In this document: positions 14,396 to 23,781 of the stretch, one piece after another
Layout of the letters: each line of letters opens with the position of its first letter
How positions within the stretch are numbered: the stretch's first letter is position 1
NCBI RefSeq assembly: GCF_946479965.1
Contig: NZ_CAMLHX010000057.1
Span: forward strand, 1 to 26,388
From: an uncultured Mucilaginibacter sp.
GTDB taxonomy: Bacteria > Bacteroidota > Bacteroidia > Sphingobacteriales > Sphingobacteriaceae
Reading direction: 5' to 3'
Length of the DNA: 26,388 nt
The notes under the pieces: model-generated
What the model was told of the DNA's origin: nothing
Seen by the model: only the letters and a program-made list of their open reading frames with translations
Databases searched by the model: none
Made by a program: the position numbers and the translations under genes

Positions 14396-15241
14396 ATGGA
14401 AAATAGTGTTGCAGAGAAATTTTTGAGGAATATGGAAGCTGAGTTAACGCGGCTGGACGAGATGGATCTCGGACCCATTGAGCGCCTAAGACAGGCTATT
14501 CCGATCATTAACCGATCGTTATCGGAAACAAAGCGTTTAATATTGGAAAGCGGCTTTACATCTATAGGGGAGGAGGTCAGTTTCTTTAAAAACATCAAAC
14601 CCCGGATGTATGCTCATCAAATATTTGAAGTGTTATTTTACAATCTTCGTGTCCATGCCCCAGCAGGTACCCCTGAAATGCTCAAATCATACTATGAAGA
14701 GGAGCTTCAGCAAATTTTCCGCTTGTTTCGGATCGAAGCATTTAGCTATCGATATTACAAAATGGAAGCGACTGAATTAGATCATATCTATTTTGTGCGT
14801 GATGTCAAGCCCGTAGAAACGCCGCTATTGGATGTTATCGACCCTTCGCCTGGCTTTTCTACTGCCTGGGATTATAAATTTGCAAATTTCATAGCTCACG
14901 AGAGATTGCAAGACCTGCTAGTAGAACTGTTAACAGACGCCCAGCCTTCTCCGACAAAACGTAAGGCAGGACGGAATAAAGGCATAGTTATGAAATGGAC
15001 CGGAGATGCGATCAATCTGGTTGAAATAGCATACGGTATTTGGCTAACAGGGCAAATTAATCATGGGAACGCAGGCATTGCCGAAATTGTTCATTTCCTG
15101 GAGACGAATTTCCAGGTACATATCGGGCGTCCCTTCAGGCGATGGCAAGCCATTTCAAACAGAAAAAGAGTAAGTCAGGTCAAATATGTAGATCAGATGA
15201 AAACTGCCATATTGAAACGGCTGGATGATGAAAATGCCTGA
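14396..15241 (+). CDS. RteC-like regulator of mobile-element excision
   Basis: The 281-residue soluble protein fits the RteC family in length and motifs. It has a helical N-terminal half (EAELTRLDEMDLGPIERLRQ, then FFKNIKPRMYAHQIFEVLFY) and a tail region with VMKWTGDAINLVEIAYGIWL and RPFRRWQAISNRKR. In CTnDOT, RteC activates the excision genes. Here it sits directly before the excisionase-like and integrase genes, the same kind of context. No rteA or rteB two-component genes are visible. It lies 167 bases after the C39 protein gene; that gap holds no feature I can support. Confidence 0.8.
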   Translation: MENSVAEKFLRNMEAELTRLDEMDLGPIERLRQAIPIINRSLSETKRLILESGFTSIGEEVSFFKNIKPRMYAHQIFEVLFYNLRVHAPAGTPEMLKSYYEEELQQIFRLFRIEAFSYRYYKMEATELDHIYFVRDVKPVETPLLDVIDPSPGFSTAWDYKFANFIAHERLQDLLVELLTDAQPSPTKRKAGRNKGIVMKWTGDAINLVEIAYGIWLTGQINHGNAGIAEIVHFLETNFQVHIGRPFRRWQAISNRKRVSQVKYVDQMKTAILKRLDDENA

Positions 15242-15249
15242 GAAAAATT

Positions 15250-15299
15250 AGAGACTATCCAATTAATACCTATGAGACGGTCTCTTAACTTATTTTTTT
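15250..15299 (+). terminator. Weak hairpin-plus-T candidate after RteC-like gene
   Basis: AGAGAC (15250-15255) pairs with GTCTCT (15280-15285), with an alternative GAGAC-G-GTCTC hairpin at 15274-15284, and seven T lie at 15293-15299. The T tract also encodes the end of the minus-strand gene, so this is uncertain. Confidence 0.3.
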
Positions 15300-15565
15300 G
15301 GCTTTTTGCCTGCACCCTCCATCAATTGCATTATGTCTTCGTAATTGTAATAGATGATATGCCCAATGCGAGTAAATTTCAAAGTGCCGTTGGCCCGTAA
15401 TGTGTGCAATGTGCCTCCCGATATTTTCAGCATATTCTTTACCTGATAGCTTTTTAGATATTTCTGAGGTTCTTCTGTTCTTTTGGTTAAAAGCAATTTG
15501 AGATCCTTCAACATTAATTGCCTGAATTCCTCTAAATCATCTTTTGTTATTAATTCTACCGTCAT
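15290..15565 (-). CDS. Excisionase-like HTH protein (HTH_17 type)
   Basis: From ATG 15565, preceded by GAGAGAG, the product is 91 residues; the open frame extends upstream only through a TTG. A helical N-terminal part (LEEFRQLMLKDLKLLLTKRT) precedes a MerR/excisionase-like winged helix: YLKSYQVKNMLKISGGTLHT, LRANGTLKFTRIGHIIYYNY, EDIMQLMEG. Such proteins bind attachment-site DNA and bias the integrase toward excision, or act as regulators. It lies directly downstream of the integrase on the same strand, with an 11-bp inverted repeat between them. Confidence 0.82.
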   Translation of the reverse strand: MTVELITKDDLEEFRQLMLKDLKLLLTKRTEEPQKYLKSYQVKNMLKISGGTLHTLRANGTLKFTRIGHIIYYNYEDIMQLMEGAGKKPKK

Positions 15566-15581
15566 CTCTCTCGTAATTAAA

Positions 15582-15612
15582 AAGGTCAAACCTATCTAAT
15601 CGGTTTGACCTT
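15582..15612. promoter_or_regulatory. 11-bp inverted repeat between integrase and excisionase-like genes
   Basis: AAGGTCAAACC (15582-15592) and GGTTTGACCTT (15602-15612) are perfect arms around a 9-base centre, ending 17 bases upstream of the excisionase-like start. It could terminate integrase transcription, be an operator, or block the ribosome site in RNA. Confidence 0.6.
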
Positions 15613-15646
15613 AGTTGGGGCCTTTCGGGGTGCCACCCTGAAATTT

Positions 15647-16900
15647 TCAGGCACTCTCGGCCAGCCGCAAGGGCCCCATATTTTCAAACAACTTATTACT
15701 CAAAGCTTTCATATTGTTGCTGATTTTTCGTTTGGTGATCTTCGCATAGATCTGCGTCGTCTTGATGTCCTTATGCCCGAGCATTTTGCTAACAGTTTCA
15801 ATCGGTACATCATTTTCTAAAGTGACCGTAGTAGCGAAAGTATGCCTGGCGGTGTGTGTAGTCAGGTGTTTATTTATATTGCAGATCTCAGCCAGTTCTT
15901 TCAGGTAAGCGTTAAATTTTTGATTGCTGTTAACCGGTAACAGTTTGTTTTCTTTCACACAATAGGGGTGATCCCTGTATTTCTCAATGATATTCAATGG
16001 AATAGGCAGCAGCGGCACAGTTTCCTCCGTTCCTGATTTTGAACGGTCTTTAGTTATCCACAAGCCGCCATCAACACCTGTGAAAATATTGTCCGGTTCG
16101 AGGGCGTAGACTGTTTCAAAAGCATAACCCGTAAAACAACAGAAAATATACACATCCCTGACTTCTGCTATCCTTTGGCACGAAATCTCCTTACCATACA
16201 TTTTGATAATCTCTTCCATCTCCAGGTAATCGCGGTCTGGATCTTTGTACGTGCATTTAAAACTGCTAATTGGACTGTGAGAGACCATACCTTCATCCAC
16301 AGCTTTCCTTATTACCTGTTTAAGTGTTTTAACATACTTCATTGCGGTATTCTGATCAATGTCCTGCATCAACAAATAATGGTGAAATGAAGAAGCAAAA
16401 GAAAACTGAATTTGATCCAGAGTAATATCACTTGTGTTGAATTTCTTTTTCAGAAAGGCTTCTACTTTGCGCTGCAATCTTTGGAAACGCAATAAGGTCC
16501 CTACCGCCCCCTTACCCTTGCTTACTTTTTCTGCGAATTCACCGTTATGAATTTTGAATGCCCGCATGAGTGTTGGTTTTGGATCCGGTTTAAATAGATA
16601 TGTGTCCTTTACCATTTTAGCAGTCACGTAGCCGCGGTTTTCAGACAACTGTTCGTAGCATTTTTCCAGTTCCTTTGTTGTAGCCGTGATATAATTATTA
16701 ATGATTGCGGCATCTTTGTATGCTTTATTAGCAAAACCTGTCTCTTCATTCCAGTATTCTGCCATGATTTTTCTGCCGGATGAGAACTGCTCCCTTAATC
16801 CGTTGACTGTAATCCTTACATAGATGGGGATTTTGCCATCCGATGTTTGTTTGGCTTTCCAAAGCCAGAACAGGATTGAAAGTTCCTGATTTACTTTCAC
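15647..16900 (-). CDS. Tyrosine recombinase / integrase (Bacteroidetes type)
   Basis: The 417-residue protein has an arm-binding domain at the start (ILFWLWKAKQTSDGKIPIYV), a SAM-like core-binding domain (about residues 105-210) and a catalytic domain. HTARHTFATT gives His349 and Arg352, MLGH gives His376, and QIYAKI gives the nucleophile Tyr385. The first catalytic arginine position reads TGYAFET, with no arginine; IntDOT of CTnDOT also lacks it, so this is a family trait rather than decay. It likely integrates the element at the tRNA-Arg end 257 bases upstream of its start. Start 16900 fits the usual N-terminus. Confidence 0.95.
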   Translation of the reverse strand: MKVNQELSILFWLWKAKQTSDGKIPIYVRITVNGLREQFSSGRKIMAEYWNEETGFANKAYKDAAIINNYITATTKELEKCYEQLSENRGYVTAKMVKDTYLFKPDPKPTLMRAFKIHNGEFAEKVSKGKGAVGTLLRFQRLQRKVEAFLKKKFNTSDITLDQIQFSFASSFHHYLLMQDIDQNTAMKYVKTLKQVIRKAVDEGMVSHSPISSFKCTYKDPDRDYLEMEEIIKMYGKEISCQRIAEVRDVYIFCCFTGYAFETVYALEPDNIFTGVDGGLWITKDRSKSGTEETVPLLPIPLNIIEKYRDHPYCVKENKLLPVNSNQKFNAYLKELAEICNINKHLTTHTARHTFATTVTLENDVPIETVSKMLGHKDIKTTQIYAKITKRKISNNMKALSNKLFENMGPLRLAESA

Positions 16901-16986
16901 TTGTTTTTAAATTTGAGGTTAAACCATGGTCCCTCCACAACCCCAAATTGAAACATTGATATAATCCGGATGCTAATTAGCTTCGG

Positions 16987-17044
16987 AAAGTATACCGATT
17001 TGCTAATTTCTATATTAAAAATAGTATACCGAATAGTATACCGA
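16987..17044. repeat. Direct repeats of ATAGTATACCGA near the attachment region
   Basis: Two perfect tandem 12-bp copies lie at 17021-17032 and 17033-17044, and a third copy with one change (AAAGTATACCGA) at 16987-16998. They sit between the integrase start (16900) and the tRNA gene (17157). Their place and spacing suit integrase arm-type or excisionase binding sites. Confidence 0.7.
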
Positions 17045-17108
17045 ATGGCTTAAATCGAATTGATCTTACTTGAACGAAAAAGTGCCTTTAAAGTGGTTTT
17101 AAACAAGA

Positions 17109-17133
17109 AAAGCCTCTTTTTTCAAAAGGCTTT
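17109..17133 (-). terminator. Terminator downstream of tRNA-Arg
   Basis: AAAGCCT and AGGCTTT arms enclose an A/T-rich loop that can extend the stem; on the minus strand the hairpin is followed by TTTTCTTGTTT. It lies 24 bases beyond the tRNA 3' end. If the junction is at the tRNA end, this terminator belongs to the element. Confidence 0.6.
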
Positions 17134-17156
17134 ATCTCTATTTAAACAGTAAATCG

Positions 17157-17230
17157 TGATCCCATCAGGATTCGAACCTGAGACCGACAGATTAGAAATC
17201 TGTTGCTCTATCCAGCTGAGCTATGGGACC
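17157..17230 (-). tRNA. tRNA-Arg (TCT)
   Basis: Read on the minus strand, the 74-base gene runs from GGTCCCAT to GGGATCA. The acceptor stem GGTCCCA/TGGGATC has one G-U pair. The anticodon stem ACAGA/TCTGT holds the loop TTTCTAA (anticodon TCT, decoding AGA), and GGTTCGAATCC is the T-arm. CCA is not encoded. Upstream, CATCTTTG (minus strand, 17254-17261) resembles a -7 element, and a CGCCCGA/TCGGGCG hairpin lies at 17233-17250. The 3' end faces the integrase, so the gene is the likely integration target. Confidence 0.96.
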
Positions 17231-17480
17231 ATCGCCCGATACCTCGGGCGGTGCAAAGATGCTTATTTTGTAGCAAAAGGCCAATATTGAAAGCAAAAAT
17301 TTTATTTCGACCTCAAAATCGTGTTAGTAGGTGTGAATAAGACTGAAGAAAAGTTATCCTATAAAGCGGTATGAATTCGGTCAGCTAAAAAAACACAGCA
17401 AAAAAATGATGATTTAGAACAATTAGGTAGAATTTGCCACAGGAAAACTATATTTTTAGCGCCAGATAATATTTAGGCGT

Positions 17481-18329
17481 ATGATAATAATTGCTGACGG
17501 CGGCTCAACTAAAACCAACTGGTGTTTAATTAACGAAGAGGGTAACAAAATATATTTTAATACAGAGGGATACAATCCATATTTTGCAAGTATTGAATAT
17601 ATTATTAACTCGCTTAAACATAATTTACCCGCCGATCTGCAGCTTGATAAAATATCTGAAGTAAATTATTACGGCGCAGGCTGCTCTACAGAAGAGAAAC
17701 GCCAACACGTTAAAACTGCCATAAGCGCGGTATTTATCCATTCGCAGGTTAATATTGATCATGATCTGATGGCTGCTGCGCGGGCTTTACTAGGCAGACA
17801 AGCCGGTTTCGCAGGTATTTTGGGCACCGGGACAAACACATGTTTGTATGACGGCACAAAAATGACGATGAACATTGACTCAGGCGCGTATATTTTAGGT
17901 GATGAAGGGAGCGGCTGTTATATAGGGAAAAAACTACTTACCGACTATTTGCGTGGCTACATGCCAGAGGCCATAAAGCAAAACTTTTGGGATACCTATA
18001 AACTTACCCGCGATGACATTAACGATCAGGTGTATACTAAACCTTTAGCCAGCCGTTTTTGTGCAGGTTTCAGCAAATTTGTTTACGATAATATGAACGT
18101 TAATTTGGGATATTCCCACGGTCTGGTAAAAACATCTTTTGAGGATTTTTTCAAAAACCTGGTAACACACTATCCCAATTATCAGCAATATAGTTTTAAC
18201 TGTATTGGTTCGGTAGCTTATAACTTCAGGAATATATTAGAGGAGGTTGCTGCCGAAAACGGCATGGCAGTTGGCACTATTATCCGCTCACCAATTGATA
18301 ACCTGGTGAAGTTCCATCTGGAGAAGTAG
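17481..18329 (+). CDS. BadF/BadG-type ATPase, N-acetylglucosamine kinase-like
   Basis: The 282-residue protein has the actin-like sugar-kinase fold. IIIADGGSTKTNW at residues 2-14 is the phosphate-1 motif, GILGTGTNTCLYDG (about 113-126) phosphate-2, and ILGDEGSGCYIGKK (about 138-151) is the conserved family block. Relatives phosphorylate GlcNAc or glucosamine using ATP. All key motifs are intact, so it should be active. A paralogue of exactly the same length lies at 20226-21074. It is the first chromosomal gene beyond the tRNA, with a 250-base upstream gap in which I see nothing but the tRNA promoter region. It converges on the NUDIX regulator. Confidence 0.87.
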   Translation: MIIIADGGSTKTNWCLINEEGNKIYFNTEGYNPYFASIEYIINSLKHNLPADLQLDKISEVNYYGAGCSTEEKRQHVKTAISAVFIHSQVNIDHDLMAAARALLGRQAGFAGILGTGTNTCLYDGTKMTMNIDSGAYILGDEGSGCYIGKKLLTDYLRGYMPEAIKQNFWDTYKLTRDDINDQVYTKPLASRFCAGFSKFVYDNMNVNLGYSHGLVKTSFEDFFKNLVTHYPNYQQYSFNCIGSVAYNFRNILEEVAAENGMAVGTIIRSPIDNLVKFHLEK

Positions 18330-18347
18330 TTAATATTTACGATTTAC

Positions 18348-18408
18348 GAATTTAGATTTACGATTTAAGAAGTCACTCTTTTAAATCTAAAATCGTAAAT
18401 CTAAATTC
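18348..18408. terminator. Long inverted repeat between convergent genes
   Basis: GAATTTAGATTTACGATT (18348-18365) and its exact reverse complement (18391-18408) form an 18-bp stem with a 25-base loop, between the kinase and NUDIX stop codons. The ATTTACGA unit is repeated inside, giving it a repeat-like look. It probably ends both transcripts, or is a dispersed intergenic repeat. Confidence 0.6.
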
Positions 18409-18413
18409 TAAAA

Positions 18414-19163
18414 TTAAGTAGCCGAAGGCCCCATTTCGTTCTGGAATATCTTGGCGTATTTCCGGCGGTCAAACTTGTACAGTTTCGCAGCCCGGTATGA
18501 TACTCCGCGTTGTTTTTCAACTAATTCTTTCAGATAGCCGTAGCTCAGCATCTTTTTGCGGAAGTTGCGTTTATCCAGCTTTTTATCCAGTATGGCTTCG
18601 TAAAGTCCTTGTAATTGCGTTAAGGTAAATTTTTCGGGCAACAGATCAAACGCTATCGGCTGATGGGTTAACCTACGGCGTATTTTGGCAAAGCCGGTAT
18701 GAAAAATATCGCTGTGGTCAAAAGCCAGTTTAGGCAGAGTTTTCACCGGGTGCCAAAACGCTTTCCGCGCCATTGAACTAATTGACCGCAATTCCTTTTG
18801 TCCGGTTATGCGTATCAGGGCATAATAACCAACGGTAATTACCCGGCCCTTAGGGTGTCTGTCAACTTCGCCAAAGGTATGGAACTGCTTCATCGGCAGA
18901 TCGCGCAAGCCGGTAAGCTCATATAAGATACGTTCGGCCGCGTCATCAAGGCTTTCTTCTTGTTTTACAATATAACCCGGCAGGGCGTACCAATCCTTAA
19001 AGGGCTCTTCGTTTCTTTCAATCAGTAATATTTTCAGTTCGCCGGCATCGTATCCAAATACAAGGCAGTCAATAGAAAATATAGAATTAAAGGCATGAGT
19101 GTTATCTTCCAAACTGGTAATATTTAAAGTTTTTAAAGTACGCACAACAATTAGCGGTACCAA
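18414..19163 (-). CDS. NUDIX-domain transcription regulator (NrtR/AraR-like)
   Basis: The product is 249 residues from a TTG at 19163. No ATG lies near, and GTG 19145 or a TTG near residue 18 are alternatives. Residues about 28-165 are a NUDIX domain (CLVFGYDAGELKILLIERNE, WYALPGYIVKQEESLDDAAE). The NUDIX box reads RILYELTGL where REUxEExGU is expected, so two catalytic glutamates are lost and hydrolysis is unlikely. The C-terminal part is a winged helix (FTLTQLQGLYEAILDKKLDK, RNFRKKMLSYGYL). This layout matches NrtR/AraR-type sugar or NAD-related regulators. Being divergent from pfkA (75-base gap), it is a good candidate regulator of the pfkA operon. Confidence 0.88.
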   Translation of the reverse strand: MVPLIVVRTLKTLNITSLEDNTHAFNSIFSIDCLVFGYDAGELKILLIERNEEPFKDWYALPGYIVKQEESLDDAAERILYELTGLRDLPMKQFHTFGEVDRHPKGRVITVGYYALIRITGQKELRSISSMARKAFWHPVKTLPKLAFDHSDIFHTGFAKIRRRLTHQPIAFDLLPEKFTLTQLQGLYEAILDKKLDKRNFRKKMLSYGYLKELVEKQRGVSYRAAKLYKFDRRKYAKIFQNEMGPSAT

Positions 19164-19238
19164 AAATAAATAAAAATAAATTTAATGGTGTAATTTTCAC
19201 ACCTTATATTCGTGCAAATTATTACTGAGGTAAAAACG

Positions 19239-20225
19239 ATGCAAAAAATTTTAAAACTTGGTGTACTTACTTCCGGTGGTGATGCCCCGGGAATGAACCC
19301 GTGCATCAGGGCTGTAGTGCGTACAGCTATTTACAACGGTATAAGTGTTGTAGGCATAAGGCAGGGCTATAAAGGGTTGATAGAGAATGATATGTACGAT
19401 ATGGAAACCCGCTCGGTGAGTAATATTCTAAACCTGGGGGGCACCATTTTAAAGACCGCACGTTGCATGGAATTTCGTACTCCGGAGGGCAGGCAAACGG
19501 CTTATAATAATTTGAAGGAACACGGTATTGATGCGTTAGTTGTAATAGGTGGAGACGGAACTTTTACCGGCGCGCTTAAATTTTCGCAGGAATATCCGGA
19601 CATAAAAGTGATGGGTATACCGGGTACAATTGATAACGACCTGTATGGCTCAACTTATACCCTTGGGTTTGACACGGCCACTAACACAGTTATTGAAGCT
19701 ATTGATAAAATTCGTGATACTGCAGACTCGCATGATCGTTTGTTTTTTATCGAGGTAATGGGCCGCGACTCGGGAGCTATTGCTTTGCGGGCAGGCATTG
19801 CTTGTGGTGCTGAAGGTATTTTACTGCCCGAAAAATCAACCGCTATTGATGAGTTGATAGAATTGCTTAAAAATGGCGAGGTTAACAAAAAATCATCAAG
19901 TATAGTAATTGTTGCCGAAGGCGATAAGAGCGGAAATATTTATGATCTGGCTAAAAAAGTAAAACAGCAGATCACCAACTACGATATTAAGGTTACAGTA
20001 TTGGGCCACCTGCAAAGGGGAGGTTCGCCAAGCAGTTTTGATCGTGTTTTAGGTAGTAGGTTGGGTTACGCTGCAGTTAATGCTTTGATAGCAGGACACA
20101 CCCAGGAAATGGTTGGACTCGAGGCCAACGTTATAAAAACCACCTCTCTTGTTGAAGCCTTAACAGATCATCAGTTTAAACTGGAGGATGACCTGTTGCA
20201 AATGGTTGATGTTTTATCCATATAA
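19239..20225 (+). CDS. pfkA: ATP-dependent 6-phosphofructokinase
   Basis: From ATG 19239, preceded by GAGG, the product is 328 residues; an in-frame GTG at 19212 would add nine residues. It has LTSGGDAPGMN near the start, GGDGTF at residues 104-109, and PGTIDND at 128-134 with catalytic Asp132. Gly at the GGDG and PGTIDND positions, rather than Asp and Lys, points to ATP and not pyrophosphate as donor. It makes fructose 1,6-bisphosphate in glycolysis. TATATTCG just upstream resembles a -7 element. It is followed with no gap by the second kinase-like gene and then by gap, so the three look like one glycolytic operon. Confidence 0.97.
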   Translation: MQKILKLGVLTSGGDAPGMNPCIRAVVRTAIYNGISVVGIRQGYKGLIENDMYDMETRSVSNILNLGGTILKTARCMEFRTPEGRQTAYNNLKEHGIDALVVIGGDGTFTGALKFSQEYPDIKVMGIPGTIDNDLYGSTYTLGFDTATNTVIEAIDKIRDTADSHDRLFFIEVMGRDSGAIALRAGIACGAEGILLPEKSTAIDELIELLKNGEVNKKSSSIVIVAEGDKSGNIYDLAKKVKQQITNYDIKVTVLGHLQRGGSPSSFDRVLGSRLGYAAVNALIAGHTQEMVGLEANVIKTTSLVEALTDHQFKLEDDLLQMVDVLSI

Positions 20226-22074
<1,849 letters not shown>

Positions 22075-22105
22075 TTGCCTACGGCTTTTGGCGTTAGGTG
22101 CATAA

Positions 22106-22139
22106 AAAAAGCGATGGGTTTTTAAATCCATCGCTTTTT
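22106..22139 (+). terminator. Intrinsic terminator after gap
   Basis: AAAAAGCGATGG (22106-22117) and CCATCGCTTTTT (22128-22139) are perfect 12-bp arms ending in a T tract. The A-run on the other side lets it also end the minus-strand YtxH gene. Confidence 0.88.
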
Positions 22140-22157
22140 CTGTTATTGGTTGGAGCC

Positions 22158-22532
22158 TTACGCTTGTTGTATAGAATCGTTTACATTGTCGGCAGTGCTT
22201 TTTACTCTTGATTTTGCATTGTCTACATGATCTCTTACATCGTTTGCAACATTGTTCGCTTTGTTACGCACATCACCTTCAACGCCGTCTCTGTAATTAT
22301 AAAGGTCGTCTGCAGCGCTGTTAAACCTTGATTTTACCTTGTCAACAGCATTGTTGCCATAATCTTTTAACTCATTGGCTCTATCTCTGGCTTTGCCGGC
22401 CAAATCGGTAGCTAAATTACCAATAGATCCTCTGGTTCCTTCTCCGCTATCGGGTGCAAATAACAATCCCAATACAGCACCTGCCGCAGCGCCAATTAAT
22501 AGTGCTGCTATAACTCTTGATTGATCTTTCAT
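22158..22532 (-). CDS. YtxH-domain protein
   Basis: The 124-residue product has one N-terminal membrane helix (residues about 7-26: VIAALLIGAAAGAVLGLLFA) followed by the YtxH signature APDSGEGTR. The rest is a long charged helix full of Ala, Asp, Lys and Asn (for example ARDRANELKDYGNNAVDKVK) that resembles LEA-like or apolipoprotein-like repeats. Such proteins are general-stress-associated and membrane-anchored, with unclear function. It is convergent with gap. The 227 bases upstream hold only the cold-shock terminator and no clear promoter. Confidence 0.85.
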   Translation of the reverse strand: MKDQSRVIAALLIGAAAGAVLGLLFAPDSGEGTRGSIGNLATDLAGKARDRANELKDYGNNAVDKVKSRFNSAADDLYNYRDGVEGDVRNKANNVANDVRDHVDNAKSRVKSTADNVNDSIQQA

Positions 22533-22709
22533 AATGTTTTTCGTTTTGTAGTTGTATATACCGACACAACAACAATGCCAAGGCGTAAGTCCGCCTTTTT
22601 AGCGCCGTAACGAATAAAAAATTTTATAAAAAGCTACACTTTTGCTATAAAGTGTCTATAAATCCCTTTAGCAATCAGTCGTCTAAACGAAAATTGGTGG
22701 CAAAAAAAA

Positions 22710-22734
22710 ACATCCGCCTTTTTGGGGCGGATGT
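22710..22734 (-). terminator. Terminator of the cold-shock gene
   Basis: On the minus strand ACATCCGCC and GGCGGATGT arms (22710-22718 and 22726-22734) enclose a 7-base loop, followed by nine T (22702-22710 region). It lies 25 bases after the cold-shock stop codon. Confidence 0.88.
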
Positions 22735-22759
22735 GATACGTTTAATGGTAATATTATAA

Positions 22760-22951
22760 TTAAATAACCTTTACATTTACCGCATTTAAGCCTTTTCTGC
22801 CGTTCTCTACTTCAAACTCCACTTTATCATTCTCACGAACTTCATCGATTAGACCTGTTGAATGAACAAATACATCTGCACCACCACCGTTAGGGGTGAT
22901 AAAACCAAATCCTTTTGTTTCATTGAAAAATTTTACTGTTCCTTCTTGCAT
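22760..22951 (-). CDS. Cold-shock protein, CspA family
   Basis: The 63-residue protein is a single cold-shock domain. KGFGFITP is RNP1 and DVFVHST is RNP2, with [12 protein letters not shown] before and [12 protein letters not shown] after. It binds single-stranded nucleic acid and acts as an RNA chaperone. A TACCTTGC -7-like element lies 21 bases upstream of the start, and a strong terminator follows, so it is a single-gene unit. The 5' untranslated part is very A/T-rich. Confidence 0.95.
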   Translation of the reverse strand: MQEGTVKFFNETKGFGFITPNGGGADVFVHSTGLIDEVRENDKVEFEVENGRKGLNAVNVKVI

Positions 22952-22972
22952 TATATTTTTATTTTAAAGTGC

Positions 22973-22980
22973 GCAAGGTA
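22973..22980 (-). promoter_or_regulatory. -7-like element of the cold-shock gene
   Basis: TACCTTGC on the minus strand matches the Bacteroidota TAnnTTTG -7 element at 7 of the positions that matter except one, with a TTG about 20 bases further upstream. Confidence 0.5.
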
Positions 22981-23027
22981 GCACAATTATATTCATAAAA
23001 ACAAGTGTTGATTTACATTTTACCAGC

Positions 23028-23654
23028 CTATGTATATTGGGTTGGCTGCGGGGGCACAACAAAATGCCTGTTGGTATCGGCTATAAACGCAAGTACTTTG
23101 TCGCGCCCATCTTGGGTTTCTGATGATGTTACAAAGTAGGGCGGAACCTCTTCAAAGGTGGCCATCAGCGCCTTTTTAAATTTGGCTACATTCTGATCAG
23201 TTTTAACAGCAGACTGTTTGTCGGCCTTGGTAAATACTAATACAAACGATAAGCCTTTTTCGCCCAGCCAGTTGCAGAACTCAATATCTATCTTCTGCGG
23301 CTCAAGCCGGCTATCTATAAGCACCATAACGCATTGCAGGCTTTCACGCTTATCCAAATAAGTACGTATAAACTTGTTCCAGTCTTCCTTTTTGTTTTTA
23401 GATACACGGGCATAGCCATAGCCGGGAAGATCGACAATATACCAGTTATCGTTGATCAGGAAATGGTTAATGAGCTGCGTTTTACCGGGGGTTTGCGAAG
23501 TTTTCGCCATTCCCTTCTTTGCCGCAAGCATATTAATAAGCGACGACTTGCCCACATTGGAGCGGCCTATAAAGGCATACTCAGGTAGTACGGGCGGGGG
23601 CAATTTTGAGATCTGCGTATTGCTGCAAATAAACTCGGCAGTTTTAATTAACAT
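23028..23654 (-). CDS. engB: Ribosome-biogenesis GTPase EngB/YsxC (YihA)
   Basis: From ATG 23654 the product is 208 residues, usual for EngB. An ATG-less extension to 23690 would run through a promoter-like element, so it is rejected. GRSNVGKSS at residues 30-38 is the P-loop, then SQTPGKTQ (switch I), DLPGYG (G3), TKAD (G4) and TSS (G5). It acts in large-subunit assembly and is usually essential. TATCTTTG lies 4 bases upstream of the start. Confidence 0.96.
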   Translation of the reverse strand: MLIKTAEFICSNTQISKLPPPVLPEYAFIGRSNVGKSSLINMLAAKKGMAKTSQTPGKTQLINHFLINDNWYIVDLPGYGYARVSKNKKEDWNKFIRTYLDKRESLQCVMVLIDSRLEPQKIDIEFCNWLGEKGLSFVLVFTKADKQSAVKTDQNVAKFKKALMATFEEVPPYFVTSSETQDGRDKVLAFIADTNRHFVVPPQPTQYT

Positions 23655-23658
23655 GCGG

Positions 23659-23666
23659 CAAAGATA
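23659..23666 (-). promoter_or_regulatory. -7 element of engB
   Basis: TATCTTTG on the minus strand is a perfect TAnnTTTG, 4 bases before the engB ATG, which implies a nearly leaderless transcript and fixes the start at 23654. Confidence 0.6.
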
Positions 23667-23781
23667 GTGATTAGTGACTGGAGTAGACACCTTACGATGC
23701 TTTATAACAATAGTGTAATGTTATCGCCGGTAATTGGCTGTTAATATATCTGTTAGTTATACTTGTATAAATTAACAGGCA

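Larger units (their letters stand above)
1..17157. mobile_element. Right part of an integrated element at tRNA-Arg
   Basis: Integrase, excisionase-like and RteC-like genes sit immediately beside the 3' end of a tRNA gene, with direct repeats in between. Everything to the left is accessory in character (defence, regulators, bacteriocin-like locus, SusC/SusD), while everything to the right is core metabolism. I did not see a second copy of the tRNA 3' end in the window, so the left end should lie outside. The exact right boundary (between about 17045 and 17175) is inferred. No conjugation genes are visible in this part. Confidence 0.65.

Noticed and set aside
15647..16900. Integrase judged inactive because the first catalytic arginine is absent
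   Set aside because: IntDOT and related Bacteroidetes recombinases lack it too and are active; the other catalytic residues are present.
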